A program made the position numbers and the translations under genes. A stretch of 64,000 nucleotides of DNA from Cherax quadricarinatus (Eukaryota > Arthropoda > Malacostraca > Decapoda > Parastacidae), in contig NC_091300.1 of NCBI RefSeq assembly GCF_038502225.1, positions 42,373,237 to 42,437,236 on the forward strand, written 5' to 3'. Below are positions 30,483-41,589 of the stretch, piece after piece; within the stretch, counting starts at the first letter, position 1, and each line of letters starts with the position of its first letter. The notes under the pieces were generated by a model. It saw only the letters and a list, made by a program, of their open reading frames with translations. It did not search any database and was not told the origin of the DNA.

Positions 30483-30540
30483 CTTGGTTCAGTCCACGGG
30501 AGCAAACAAGACACTTCTTCACAGAGTTAAGTACAGAGTT

Positions 30541-30575
30541 ATAGTGTTTGCTTACGTGTCTTTCTAAACCAACAG
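30541..30575 (-). other. PLE-end fragment at the junction of two CR1-like copies
   Basis: Minus strand reads GTTGGTTTAGAAAGACACG then TAAGCAAACACTA, the same terminal motif as at 26985-27025 and 41595-41635. It lies between the truncated 3' end of copy B and the 5' end of copy A. Confidence 0.55.
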
Positions 30576-30589
30576 ATGATAGTACCCTT

Positions 30590-31990
30590 CTTGCTGTCCA
30601 AACTGTCTTCATACGGGAGGTTCCTTACACGGTAAATCATTTTAGTCATTCTTCTCTGTATGTTCTCTAATGAGCCTATGTCCATCCTGTAGTAAGGGGA
30701 CCAAAACTGAGCAGCATAATCTAAATGAGGCCTCAGTAGTGATGTATAGAGCTGTAAAATAACTTTTGAACTTCTGTTATTTATACTTCTTGAAATAAAT
30801 CCAAGCAATCTGTTAGCCTTGTTGCGCACACTTAGGCACTGCTGTCTTGGCTTTAGATTTCTTCTTACCATGACTCCTAAGTCTTTTTCACATTCTGTAT
30901 GATCAAGCTCTACTTCACCTAGATTATTGCTTCGAGGGTTATTTTCATTATTGCCATTTTTCAGACCAAGACATTAATTTGTACAAATCCTCCTGGAGTT
31001 CATTGCTATCCTCCTCAGAGTGAATTATACGGCCTATCTTTGTATCATCAACAAACTTACTCATGTCACTCGTAATCCCTTCATCAAGGTCATTAATGTA
31101 AATTATGAACAAGAGAGGGCCTAAAACTGATCCTTGTGGAACGCCGCTAGTGACTAATCCCCATTCATATTTCACTCCATTAATGGTAACTCTCTGCTTT
31201 CTATTGGTAAGCCATACCTCTATCCATGCTAGAACTTTACCTCCTATACCATGAGCTGCCACTTTTCTTAAGAGTCTCTTGTGAGGTACTCTATCGAAGG
31301 CTTTACTAAAATCCAAATAAACAATATCATATTCTTTATCACTGTCAACTGCCTCAAATGTTCCATTAAAGAACGTCAGTAAATTTGTCAGGCAGGAACG
31401 ACCTCTCGTGAACCCATGCTGAGATTCATTTATCAAGTTATGCTCTTCAAGGTGACTTCTAATAATGTCAGCTATAATTGATTCTAATAACTTGCCCACT
31501 ATAGATGTCAGGCTTATTGGACGGTAATTTGTAGTAGTGGACTTATCCCCTGATTTGAATATAGGAACCACATTAGCCATCTTCCACAACTCTGGCACAA
31601 CACCGGTAAGGATGGACGCATTAAACACGCTCGTTAATGGCTGACTAAGCTCCATCTTGCATTCCTTAAGTACCCTGGAAAACAACTCATCGGGTCCCGG
31701 GGACTTATTTTGCTTCAGTTTGTCTATCTGTTTAATAACCATGTCCCTCGTGACAGTAATATTAGTTAATTTAAATTCATCAGGAATCAAATAATTGTTA
31801 ATTACTGGAACCTCATTTACATCTTCCTGTGTAAAAACTGACAAAAAATAGTCATTAAATAAGGAACACATTTCCAGTTCGTTATCCGTCAGCTGTCCAT
31901 TCCCAATTTTCAGAGGTCCTACTTTTTCCTTCACCTTCGTCCTACACACTTGAAAAAAACCCTTTGAATCAGTCTTTGATTCATTAGCAA
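30590..31990 (-). pseudogene. CR1-like ORF2, reverse transcriptase domain
   Basis: Open from 31949 to 30948: KSPGPDELFSRVL, NYRPISLTSIVGKLLE, YLDFSKAFDRVPHK, SGVPQGSVLGPLLF and catalytic SKFVDDTKIG, where the usual FADD has become FVDD. After a stop/frameshift near 30948 the C-terminal region continues (LLRPHLDYAAQFWSPY, ENIQRRMTKMIY) from 30871 to about 30590. Upstream, 31990-32095 is a poorly conserved linker in a shifted frame. Confidence 0.87.
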
Positions 31991-32094
31991 CTCTAATTTC
32001 ATAGTCACGTTTAGCCTTTTTAATCCCCTTTTTTACTTCTCTTTTAAGCTGGACATATTGGTCAGTAAGGTTAACCGCCCCTTTTCTCCCCTAA

Positions 32095-33148
32095 TAGATG
32101 CTTTAGCCTCATGTTAATCCATTTGGGATCGTTATTATTAGACCTAATTTCTCTCTGGGGAATGTATATACTCTGAGCACGTTGGACATTATTAAGAAAA
32201 AAATCATAAATGCAGATCCCTTCATAATCATGAGTATGATCATCGTCAATAAAATCATTAGCTAGAAAACCCCAATCGAGATTTGACAAGTGTTCCCTAA
32301 GTCCATTTTAATCGGCAGAACGAAAATCAGGGATTTTTACCGTATTATTATTATTCTTGTTTTCCCAGTTAATGCTGAAAGTGATGGATTTGTGATCACT
32401 TGCGCCAAGCTCTTCAGTGATCTCCAGATTATTTACGAGTGTTTCCTTATTTGACAAGACTAAGTCTAGCAAATTATTACCCCTGGTAGGCTCTGTGACA
32501 CACTGCTTCAGAAAACAGTCTTGAACTGTTTCCATAAAGTCACTGGATTCTAGATTACCTGTCAAAGAATTCCAGTCAATTTGACTAAAGTTAAAATCCC
32601 CTACTATCACTATGTTATTGTGTCCAGAAGCCCTAACAATTTCGTCCCAAAGAAGTCTCCCTCTATCGTGATCCAAGCCTGGAGGTCGGTAGATTACACC
32701 TAGAATTAGTTTTTCTCGACTCTCTACAAACTCTACCCAAAGAGATTCTGTTACTATTCCATCTATTTTTATACCTGTTTTTATGCAACAGTTAATATTT
32801 TCTCGAACACATAATGCAACTCCTCCCCCCTTCCCATCACATCTATCCACATGGAAGAGCTTAAACCCTTGAATATTACACTCAGCAATCATATCCCGAC
32901 TCTTTGAATCATACCAGGTTTCAGTTATTTCTTGCACTTAGACTGTTAGCATAAAATACCATCATATGTTTTTTCTTCTGCACATTTTTCCTATTCATCT
33001 TTGTTTTTACACAATTTCTGAAATTATCATTACCCAGAGTTACTCCATGACAGTTACTATTAAGATTCTTAATATCAGAGCATAAGTCAATATATCCATA
33101 CTCATTATTTATTTCTAAACCCATACCTCTAACTAATCCTAGTTTCAA
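32095..33148 (-). pseudogene. CR1-like ORF2, APE endonuclease domain (copy B)
   Basis: Begins at 33148 like copy A but is broken near 32935, where a short deletion removes part of the region around the first catalytic Asn. The frame then carries ITETWYDSKSRD, VIVGDFNFSQIDW and LGASDHKSI from 32937 to 32308, followed by a stop and a shifted continuation at 32289-32071. Nucleotide identity to copy A is high. Confidence 0.85.
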
Positions 33149-33956
33149 GTCCTAACAACCCCCTCAACTGAGCTAGCAAGAAAACCCACACCTGCCCTGG
33201 ATAAGTGAACCTCATCCCTGGCATACATGTCATTTCGGCCATAGAAGTTGTTCCAATTGTCAATGAATGGTACTGCATTATCCTTACAATGTTTATCCAG
33301 CCAACAATTGATACCAATTGCTCTGGACAACCATTCATTTCCAACACCCCTTCTTGGCAAAATGCCACATATAACAGGGCGCCCCCCCTTCTTCCTAATT
33401 ATGTCTATTGCTGTCCTGAACCTTTTAACTAAATCCTCACTTCTACGTTTGCCTACATCATTGCCTCCAGCACTGAGGCAGATAATAGGATTGATCCGAT
33501 TACCGTTCATGATGTTGTCAAGCCGGCTAACAATATCCTCCATCCCATCCCCAGGAAAGCAAACCCTCTGTCTCCTACTCCTGTCCTTCAAGCAGAACGC
33601 CCTATCCATGTACCTAACCTGGCTATCCCCAACAACAATATTCTTACCTTTCTCGGTGTCATTCGTCGTGACGTTTCCAGTAGTCGACTCACATTCGTCG
33701 GGTAGCACAGAGAATACATTATATGTTTCCACAGCAGTCTCTTCTTCATTGTTTCTACCTTTCCATTCGTCTTCTTGATCGTCAGCTTCGTCTCATGCTG
33801 TCCAGCCACTGACCACGTTCCCTTCTTGACCTGAGGACTCAAAACAGGAGGACTACTACGAATCCTCTTGTTTTCCTTAGTCAATCGCCGTATCTCCATC
33901 TTCGCTACCCTCAATTCTTCCTTAAGTTGCTGGTAAAGTTGCTCGATGGAGGGCAT
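33145..33956 (-). pseudogene. CR1-like ORF1 with SGNH-esterase domain (copy B)
   Basis: Same protein as in copy A, with ATG at 33956. A frameshift near 33720-33735, between the N-terminal helical part and the esterase domain, splits it. The esterase part keeps GDSQ, SAGGND and ARDEVHLS. Confidence 0.87.
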
Positions 33957-34080
33957 CTTGGTTCAGTCCACGGAGAGTACACAAGACACTTCTTCACAGA
34001 GTTAAGTACAGGTCACCACTGAGTTAAGTACAGGTCACCACATCCCCTTTATTTATTCCTGTTTTCCATTTATACAACTC

Positions 34081-34083
<3 letters not shown>

Positions 34084-34170
<87 letters not shown>
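34084..34170. repeat. (GA)n microsatellite
   Basis: About 87 bp of GA dinucleotides just beyond the 5' end of CR1-like copy B. Confidence 0.97.
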
Positions 34171-34172
<2 letters not shown>

Positions 34173-34615
34173 AGGAGAGAACAGAACTAAAGGATAAAGG
34201 GAGAAGGAAGAGAACGAAAAACAGTTCCATCCCGATATTTTGCGAATGGAGGTTCACAACCCAAGTTAATACGTTGAAACTAAACAATAACAAAGAAAAA
34301 TAAACGCAAACATTTTCAGAACAGACAGAAAAATATAAAAAAAAATGTATGTTGCATTATACATTAAATACTAATTACAATGTTAAAATAATTAGTTGCC
34401 AGTTAGCCTGAGCCGGGATTAACATGTTATAATTTTCAATGCGAATTATGAGCGGGAAAAAGATTTAACTACACACGTAGAGTAATACATGATATATATA
34501 TGACAGTGTTAATGTTGATAAAATGTTTACTGTGATTTGTAGCTTTAATTTGAAGGAAAATTAGTGAAAATTATATATGTTTCACAGCTACACAGACAGG
34601 ACAATGTTGCTAGTA
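34171..34615. other. Unassigned AT-rich sequence
   Basis: No ORF, element motif or repeat recognised. Confidence 0.5.
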
Positions 34616-34619
34616 TATA

Positions 34620-34866
34620 ACACGTGGAAGTAGAAACAGCAGTGTTATCGGCAGTACCAACAGCAGTGTTATCGGCAGTACCAACAGCAGTGTTATCGGC
34701 AGTACCAACAGCAGTGTTATCGGCAGTACCAACAGCAGTGTTATCGGCAGTACCAGCAGCAGTACCAACGGCAGTATTATCGGCAGTACCAACAGCGGTG
34801 TTATCGGAAGTATCAACAGCAGTATTATCGGCAGTACCAACGACAGTGTTATCGGCAGTACCAACC
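34620..34866. repeat. 24-bp minisatellite (about 10 units)
   Basis: Units contain GCAGTGTTATCGGCAGTACC. The period is a multiple of 3, so frames stay open on both strands (VLSAVPTA-type and NTAVGTAD-type repeats) without implying a gene. Confidence 0.95.
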
Positions 34867-35015
34867 AGACACCAGTCCGGACACTGAATTTCTGAAATCC
34901 GAGCTTTCCTTTTCATAAAATGCTATTACTCCTCTCCAAGTTTATTTTCACACAGTATTGGAAGGTCAGTAATCAGCTGTCGCTAGCGCCCAGGTGCCTC
35001 TCATTGTCTACTTCA

Positions 35016-35379
35016 GTTGTGTCACATCTTAATGTGAAGACCAAGTCCAGTGTTGCCAGACCTGGTCTTGTATCACGTCTTAAGGTGAAGACCCAGTCCA
35101 GTGTTGCCGGACCTGGTCTTGTTGTATCACGTCTTAAGGTGAAGACCAAGTCCAGTGTTGCCGGACCTGGTCTTGTTGTATCACGTCTTAAGGTGAAGAC
35201 CAAGTCCAGTGTTGCCGGACCTGGCCTTGTTGTATCACGTCTTAAGGTGAAGATCCAGTCCAGTGTTGCCGGACCTGGCCTTGTTGTATTACGTCTTAAA
35301 GCGAAGACCAAGTCCAGTGTTGCTGGACCTGGTCTTGTTGTATCACGTCTTAAGGTGAAGACCAAGTCCAGTGTTGCCG
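35016..35379. repeat. 54-bp minisatellite, left block (about 6.7 units)
   Basis: Units contain GTATCACGTCTTAAGGTGAA and GACCAAGTCCAGTGTTGCCG. ORFs on both strands are a consequence of the period. The array is split at 35379 by an 865-bp insertion and resumes at 36245. Confidence 0.93.
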
Positions 35380-36244
35380 TGTGATGTAGTTCAGCTGGGC
35401 TTGTGAGGTCTCTGGGGAGACCTAATTTAACCAATTATATGGCCACACCTTGCCTTGGCAAACGTCTGTCAGCCACGCCTTTTCGGCTTAAGACTGAGGT
35501 CTTTTGTTCAGGACGGCGTCAGATCAACACCACGTGTGCACACCCAATTGTGGGGTGTGCTTGGACCACCATATAAGCCCTAGGAACAGCCGAGCAGGAG
35601 AGGTTCGTGCAGAGCTCTGGCCTGGGTGCAGAGCTCTGAGCAGAGAGACTTCGAGCAGCGCTGCTGCTGGGGTGCAGGGCTCGGGAGAAGGCTGCTGAAG
35701 TCTCTGGAAGAGACTGTTGGAGGCATTAGGCAGAGTACTAGCTTGGCGCAGTACTCGTGCTGTGTAGGTCTTGGGACCTGTGGCTTAGTTCCTGTGATGA
35801 ACTGTCCTCTGAACTATATTGTAAGTTATATTCATTTTGGTCAAATTGATTGTATTCCCTGTCTCACTGCTTATGTGTACCACCCCATTTATCTAAACCA
35901 CAATGATGTTCTCCTGTTCCCAAATATATTATTGTACAAAGACTTAATAATAAACTGTGTTTGAGTAGAACAGTAATGTTCACTGTCCCCGTTATTTACT
36001 CATTTGCTCTTTTATTCATTATTTTATTTCAAGTAGTAGAGGGTGAGTAGTGTGGTGGGTAGAGTAATGAGAGGTGGAGGTGTAGTCACCAGTGACCTCA
36101 CATTACCTACCAACCTCCGCACTCATCCCTCCTACTGCCTCGTCTGTCCCCTACCAATTGACTCCCTCCCCTTACTCCCATATTTCCCTGATCATTCATC
36201 CCCTACATGACATGGTGGCAGCGGTGGGGCTGAACTACATCAGA
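35380..36244 (+). mobile_element. LTR-like insertion in the 54-bp minisatellite
   Basis: Flanked by a 4-bp duplication GCCG (35376-35379 and 36245-36248) from the minisatellite unit. 35380-36212 looks like an LTR: short inverted ends TGTGATGTAG and CTACATGACA, TATAAG at 35572-35577 and AATAAA at 35949-35954. TGGTGGCAGCGGTGGGG (36213-36229) follows immediately, a typical primer-binding-site-like sequence of LTR elements. The final GCTGAACTACATCA is an inverted copy of the LTR start. There is no coding region and no second LTR. Confidence 0.6.
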
Positions 36245-36375
36245 GCCGGACCTGGTCTTGTTGTATCACGTCTTAAGGTGAAGACCAAGTTCAGTGTTGC
36301 CGGACCTGGTCTTGTTGTATCACGTCTTAATTAAGGTGAAGACCCAGTCCAGTGTTGCCGGACCTGGTCTTCTCT
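36245..36375. repeat. 54-bp minisatellite, right block (about 2.4 units)
   Basis: Same unit as the left block, with a 4-bp TTAA duplication in one unit. The two blocks were contiguous before the 865-bp insertion. Confidence 0.9.
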
Positions 36376-36631
36376 CTGGTTGAGACCCGCACAAAATTTT
36401 TTTCCTCATCCCGCCCTTGACTATCTAGTGTTTGGGTCCCCCATGTGAATCCCATTTTTACCATTGTACTTCTTTATGACTATTTTATTTTGGATTTCAT
36501 AAAACACTAAATCCATATGGGTTATTCACAGACAGGTAGAGGCTTCTAGATACTAATTCTGCTAATAGCAGTCTGCTTTTTGATCTGGCAGTTGGTGGCT
36601 CAATATTTCTTAATGGTTGAAGTCACCCATA

Positions 36632-36639
36632 ATTATTAA

Positions 36640-36678
<39 letters not shown>

Positions 36679-36840
36679 GATGATGATAGACGAGCGCTCA
36701 ACCTGTAGGTATCATACAGCACCTGTGGGAAGATGGAAGGCATTCAGGCTTCATTCAGGGAACTGAAGCACGGATTCAATTCCCTAGATTAAGAGCCCCT
36801 CACAAGCATCGAGGAACCTCTCTTGATGGGCTCATAAATA
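36632..36840 (+). repeat. (ATT)n followed by interspersed repeat family R
   Basis: About 48 bp of ATT leads into CGAGCGCTCAACCTGTAGG, TCATACAGCACCTGTGGG and a GGAACTGAAGCACGGATTC block. Diverged copies are at 43065-43250 and 60385-60480. There is no coding potential or tRNA-like box; the family is probably a SINE or the tail of an unknown element. Confidence 0.55.
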
Positions 36841-37167
36841 GTAGCTTTGCTATAGTCATGTGGAAGCCTCGTGCCATTTTTACCATAGTGTTAACCATTG
36901 CTCTGATGCTGTTTTAATGTTCCTTTCCTCGTTTCCTGGTGTTTGGAGACGGACTGTGAATCACTGTTACCACGACCCTGGCTCCTCCAGTCTTCATTTT
37001 GCCTTCTGTATCTTAGACATTCAGCTCATCCTTTATTCCTCTTGTGTAATCGTAACTTCATTTGGTAATGACTGGCAGTGTCACGCATTACCCTCACCTC
37101 TTTCCTCTATCCTTAGTATTTTCAGTGTTTCCTGTAACACAGAAATTCATTGGAAGATGACCAGTGA

Positions 37168-37169
<2 letters not shown>

Positions 37170-37233
<64 letters not shown>
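37170..37233. repeat. (TA)n microsatellite
   Basis: About 64 bp of TA. Upstream, 36841-37169 holds nothing I recognise. Confidence 0.96.
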
Positions 37234-37237
<4 letters not shown>

Positions 37238-37371
37238 ATATAGACTGCTCGTGAAGACTGGTACACCAAACAGGATGAGGTTGAAATTAGTCTCTGAGGG
37301 TCCATGAACACAAATGTCCTTGTATCAGGATAACACGCTCAGTACTGCTGGGCGCATTTTGTTTAAGGATG

Positions 37372-37498
37372 ATGGTCCAGTGGATAGAGTGATGCGTACT
37401 TTGTTCAGTTCACACGGGGCTGGGCATGGGAATGCAGGATCGAGTCCTGGCCAAGCCGCAGTTCTGCCGATTCAAAATCATTTGTATGTATGTATGTA

Positions 37499-37500
<2 letters not shown>
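37372..37500 (+). mobile_element. tRNA-derived SINE
   Basis: ATGGTCCAGTGGATAGAGTG (A-box region) and GGATCGAGTCC (B box) lie about 60 bp apart, followed by CCGCAGTTCTGCCGATTC and (TA)n. The same family occurs at 52420-52515. The tRNA-like fold is incomplete. Confidence 0.6.

Positions 37501-37506
<6 letters not shown>

Positions 37507-37586
<80 letters not shown>
37507..37586. repeat. (TA)n microsatellite
   Basis: About 80 bp of TA, preceded by a short (TATG)n at the SINE tail. Confidence 0.96.
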
Positions 37587-37590
<4 letters not shown>

Positions 37591-37599
37591 CATAACCTC

Positions 37600-38110
37600 A
37601 ATGGTCGCCTTCCTCCAAGGGATGATGACCCAAAGTAGTACATTAACCATCAGTCATTCAGTAGCTGTTTTGCCTAAAGTATGCTGTTACCATAATTTAG
37701 ATTACCCTCGGAATGCAGCATCCGAATCCTTCCTTCAGAGTGCAGGCACTGAACTCTTTCCTCCAGGACTCAAGTCCGGGTAAGTGGATTCCCCGAATCC
37801 TTTCATAAATGCTACCTTTCTCACACTCCAACTGCACATCCATTTACAGTCATTTATGTCCATTCAACATCTAATACGCTCGTAAAAAAAAATACTCGAT
37901 GCTCAAGCCCCTAAAATTCGGAGCCTCCTTTGCCACCTTCCTTCAACTCTTCCAGGACGATCCTTACCCCTCCCATTTTCCACCCAAAATTTATAAACTC
38001 TTTTCCATCTTGTTCCTCTCCATCCTCAATACATCCCTTAACCGTCTCTACATCCCTTCCTCCACTCTCCGAATTCTTTGCATGATTTCCCGCTCCACCT
38101 TGCTCTCTAA
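37600..38110 (-). pseudogene. RTE-like LINE, decayed 3' fragment (copy 2)
   Basis: Minus strand resembles the 3' end of the 47290-50870 element: the 3' UTR with CAGTGCCTGCACTCTG-like sequence at 37735-37755, then the C-terminal coding region, heavily mutated. It ends at (CA)n. Confidence 0.7.
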
Positions 38111-38116
38111 CAAGCG

Positions 38117-38197
<81 letters not shown>
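38117..38197. repeat. (CA)n microsatellite
   Basis: About 80 bp of CA with CGCG interruptions at the start. Confidence 0.96.
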
Positions 38198-38202
<5 letters not shown>

Positions 38203-38329
38203 GGCTCGTATTTATCCCGAAGCCTGGGATTACCAACCTGTTGTGATAAGCACTACGTAATAGCAGAGAAGCCCTAGCAAGAAGCTGTGTTCCCTGGACA
38301 GCTTGGTGCCAGCCTCATCTGCAACACAA

Positions 38330-38530
38330 TCACAAGTTCTTATATAAAACTTCCCCGATCCACGGGATGACCACGTGTAAAACACTCTGGATTTGACAGG
38401 ATTGACAGAAACAGACTGAACTGCGAGGCACAGGGACCAGGGGGAAGGGTATTTTTCTTTTCGGGCTGGGGATTTGTCCCTTGACCTCGCTGAGAGCAGC
38501 GGCTTTAACCACTAGGCTATGATGGTTGGT
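38330..38530 (-). mobile_element. tRNA-derived SINE (minus)
   Basis: Minus strand reads ATAGCCTAGTGGTTAAAGCC (A box), CTGCTCTCAGCG (anticodon-arm-like) and GGGACAAATCCCC (B-box-like), followed by an unrelated body. A complete tRNA cloverleaf is not supported. Confidence 0.55.
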
Positions 38531-39270
38531 ATCTCGAGATGATACTAGAAATTGAAAGCAAAGATGTTAAGAGAGAATTTTCCAGTCACAGTATGGAAAA
38601 CAAGTGGAATAAGCTGCTGTATATGAGGATGTGATGGAGGGTACCTCCATAATTTTAAGATAAGGCACGGCTAGAGACACCAGGAATCAGAAATTACTGG
38701 GATTGTAGTTCAAAAGACGAGTCAAGGAGTTGGGACTTGACTCCCACAAACGCAACACGGCGAGTATGAACACCAGACAGTGGTGAAGCACCCAAGAAAT
38801 ATAGCAATAATTATTCTGCCCGGATTGCTGGGTATACTGGGTCTTACAATATCGAAAAACTGTAATTGGTCTGCATCCCTGCCTAATATTTCAAAGTAAA
38901 TAAAGTAACTTCGTGAATTTTTAATTAAGGAAGACTTCACGAGATTTTCTTTTAATAAAGGAAATGATTACAGTAAACATAGTATCGATTTAATCTGCTA
39001 TAGACAAATTAAAGTTTGTTTTATTTTATCTGCTAAGAGAGAAAACAAGGGAAAAAATATTACTGACATCGTATCAACACCTCGTTTATTTCTTCCTTGC
39101 CGCAGTCTGGGGATGTCACGGTGTTTGTGTCTCAGAGGCGGCCTCCCTGCCACCACCTGACACACCTTCCAGTCAGGACAAGAAGTAAACCCGTGAGGGT
39201 CAAACTGCGTTGCACGGCGGTGGGGACGGAGGGGGGGGGGGGGTTGTAAAGACAATGAAACAATGCGCCG
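38531..39270. other. Unassigned sequence with a G homopolymer
   Basis: No gene or element recognised; a run of about 13 G lies at 39230-39242. Confidence 0.45.
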
Positions 39271-39274
39271 AATA

Positions 39275-39350
39275 ACCTTTCCTTGGGACTACATTTCGCT
39301 TAGGGTGGAGCTCTAACTCCGCTCTACCCTGAGCGAAACGTTGTCATAAC
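39275..39350. repeat. Imperfect inverted repeat resembling a PLE end
   Basis: TTTCGCTTAGGGTGGAGC and GCTCTACCCTGAGCGAAA form a hairpin ending in GAAACGTTGTC, reminiscent of the PLE terminal motifs, but no CUGAUGA-like strand can be placed. Confidence 0.4.
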
Positions 39351-39576
39351 ATAAGCTTCTAAAAAAAACTTCTTTATGCCCTTGACCATGATGATTGAAA
39401 ACACTATTATTATTACTAACAATATTAATCGAAAATATATTATTGAACCTAAGTCTTACGATAAACATTATGATAAATGAAAAATATTTTTTTCCGATTT
39501 TTCATATTATAATTTTTATTTACATGTAAAGTTTAAAACGCAGGGATCAGGTGAACCTAACTTTACTGAACCATAT
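39351..39576. other. Unassigned AT-rich sequence
   Basis: Nothing recognised before the satellite. Confidence 0.4.
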
Positions 39577-40145
39577 GAGGGTACTATATAGTGTTGATAC
39601 TCTGTAGTGAGGGTACTATATAGTGTTGATACTCTGTAGTGAGGGTACTATATAGTGTTGATACTCTGTAGTGAGGGTACTATATAGTGTTGATACTCTG
39701 TAGTGAGGGTACTATATAGTGTTGATACTCTGTAGTGAGGGTACTATATAGTGTTGATACTCTGTAGTGAGGGTACTATATAGTGTTGATACTCTGTAGT
39801 GAGGGTACTATATAGTGTTGATACTCTGTAGTGAGGGTACTATATAGTGTTGATACTCTGTAGTGAGGGTACTATATAGTGCTGATACTCTGTAGTGAGG
39901 GTACTATATAGTGCTGATACTCTGTAGTGAGGGTACTATATAGTGCTGATACTCTGTAGTGAGGGTACTATATAGTGCTGATACTCTGTAGTGAGGGTAC
40001 TATATAGTGCTGATACTCTGTAGTGAGGGTACTATATAGTGCTGATACTCTGTAGTGAGGGTACTATATAGTGCTGATACTCTGTAGTGAGGGTACTATA
40101 TAGTGCTGATACTCTGTAGTGAGGGTACTATATAGTGCTGATACT
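39577..40145. repeat. 32-bp satellite, 9 + 9 subtype units
   Basis: Eighteen near-identical 32-bp units with core GAGGGTACTATATAGTG. The first nine have GTTGAT and the last nine GCTGAT at the same site; otherwise they appear identical. Degenerate continuation to about 40200. Confidence 0.97.
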
Positions 40146-40199
40146 ATAATGCTGATGCTATACCGTGCGTATACTATATATCGCAGATACTATAAAACG

Positions 40200-40910
40200 C
40201 AAATGGCTAAGCTATCGTACGTCATCAAGCTGAAGCTTGCGGGCCGCATGCGGCACGTTTGTTCATTCAAGGCGGCGCAGAGACAATATCCACAACAGGA
40301 CTACTAGATACTCTCTCGTGAGCCGCAAACTAGCCGCTAGCCGCATGCGGCTTCAGAACCATGGCTTGGCCACTATTGTAAGAGACCTATATAAATCTTA
40401 TTAATTTCTGTGCTCTTACTTTGTACCAGTGAACGAGAAATGTTAATTGTATTGTTTTACAACACCGACAAGTAGATAAATAAAGTGTTAGGTGTATGAG
40501 GTGCGTTCAGCAGTAAATGAAGTGTTAGGTTTAGTACCTTGTAATGTTGACAGAGTTGACATTCAAGACAGCAGGAAGAGCTTGGTTTAGGGGACAAAAA
40601 TGACACCAGTTGTCCGCCCTCTGGTTGCCCAGACATTATTCTAAGCTGCAATTTGTTTTGGATACGCGGGAAATTGCGTCATCTGTTTACAATTCGGGAG
40701 GCCTTTGTGCCTCGATAGATGGCGCACGCAACATTTATCGGCATCTATTTAACTGCTCACTTGAATTAAAACTGACGCCAAACATCGTGATACATCAATT
40801 AAATTTTGCCTGAAGGTAACATTCAAAAATTTATTTTAACAAAGTGGCCGTCTGCCGCCAGGTGGGGTGACCCGAACATTCATTCAACAGCTGTGTTGCG
40901 GGCATCATAA
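40200..40910. other. Unassigned sequence
   Basis: Includes two GCCGCATGCGGC-like palindromic spots near 40241 and 40338. No gene recognised. Confidence 0.45.
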
Positions 40911-40914
40911 TTCA

Positions 40915-41460
40915 AATGACTTTCGAATTCTAACAGCCTCACACTTCCTTCAGAGTGCAGGCACTGTATTTTCCACCTCCAGGATTCAAGTCTGGATAAC
41001 CAGTTTCTCTGAGTCTATTTATAAATATTAAATTGTTCAATACTCCAACAAGACGTCAAATCCCTAAAACTGTCTTCACTCATTCCGATTTAACTCGCCC
41101 ACATAAGCCTGCTGGTTATTCTAACATATCCAACCCTTCCTAGGTAGACCTCTACCCATTCTACCCCGGATTTATAAACGCTCTCCCCCCTCCCCCCACC
41201 TACTACAATCTCTTCTCGCTAAATGCACAAACCGCCTTAACCATCCCTCCTCCGCCTTCTGAATTATTTGACTACTACATCTTCAAATTTCATTGTTCCG
41301 AATTCTTTGCATAATATTTGCATCACACACTGTTATGAAATATGACGTCTCTACTACCTACAATCTCCACGTCCTCCTCCTCCTCCTCCTCTTAAGTGTA
41401 GCGTTTAAAACCCATATCTCACATTCATAGGAAATGGCTGTTCTATTATATTAACAAAGC
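40915..41460 (-). pseudogene. RTE-like LINE, decayed 3' part (copy 3)
   Basis: Minus-strand 3' UTR and C-terminal coding region of the RTE-like family, highly mutated, with a (TCC)n-like expansion at 41370-41392. It probably belongs with 41940-43040, separated by unrelated sequence and a PLE end. Confidence 0.65.
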
Positions 41461-41589
41461 GCTAGAATATTTTAGTTAGTCAGCTCCTTAAACATCTTCC
41501 GTTTGTAACATTGTATAACAAATGTACATTTCTAACATTTTTCAATCCACGTCCATCGATTATTCCATGCCATTGGCCAGAAGTATGAG

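Larger units (their letters stand above)
28540..30536 (-). mobile_element. CR1-like LINE (copy A), RT core missing
   Basis: 5' end near 30536, intact ORF1, then ORF2 endonuclease up to about 28540, where the element is cut by the PLE inverted repeat. Its 5' end almost touches the 3' truncation of copy B, with a 30-bp PLE-end fragment between. Both copies share strand and high identity. Confidence 0.88.
30590..34042 (-). mobile_element. CR1-like LINE (copy B), nearly full length
   Basis: 5' leader with a 22-bp tandem duplication at 33999-34042, then ORF1, endonuclease and RT, ending within the C-terminal domain at about 30590, so the 3' UTR is missing. It is about 3.4 kb and on the same strand as copy A. 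Confidence 0.88.

Noticed and set aside
34545..35434. ORFs of 120-154 codons on both strands
   Set aside because: They follow the 24-bp and 54-bp minisatellites, whose periods are multiples of three.
37372..37460. A functional tRNA gene (also at 43977, 38470, 52425)
   Set aside because: A and B boxes are present, but acceptor and anticodon stems do not close and copies carry unrelated 3' bodies, so tRNA-derived SINEs fit better.
39275..39350. Another hammerhead ribozyme
   Set aside because: GAAACGTTGTC and a stem II-like hairpin are present, but no CUGAUGA-like strand could be placed on either strand.
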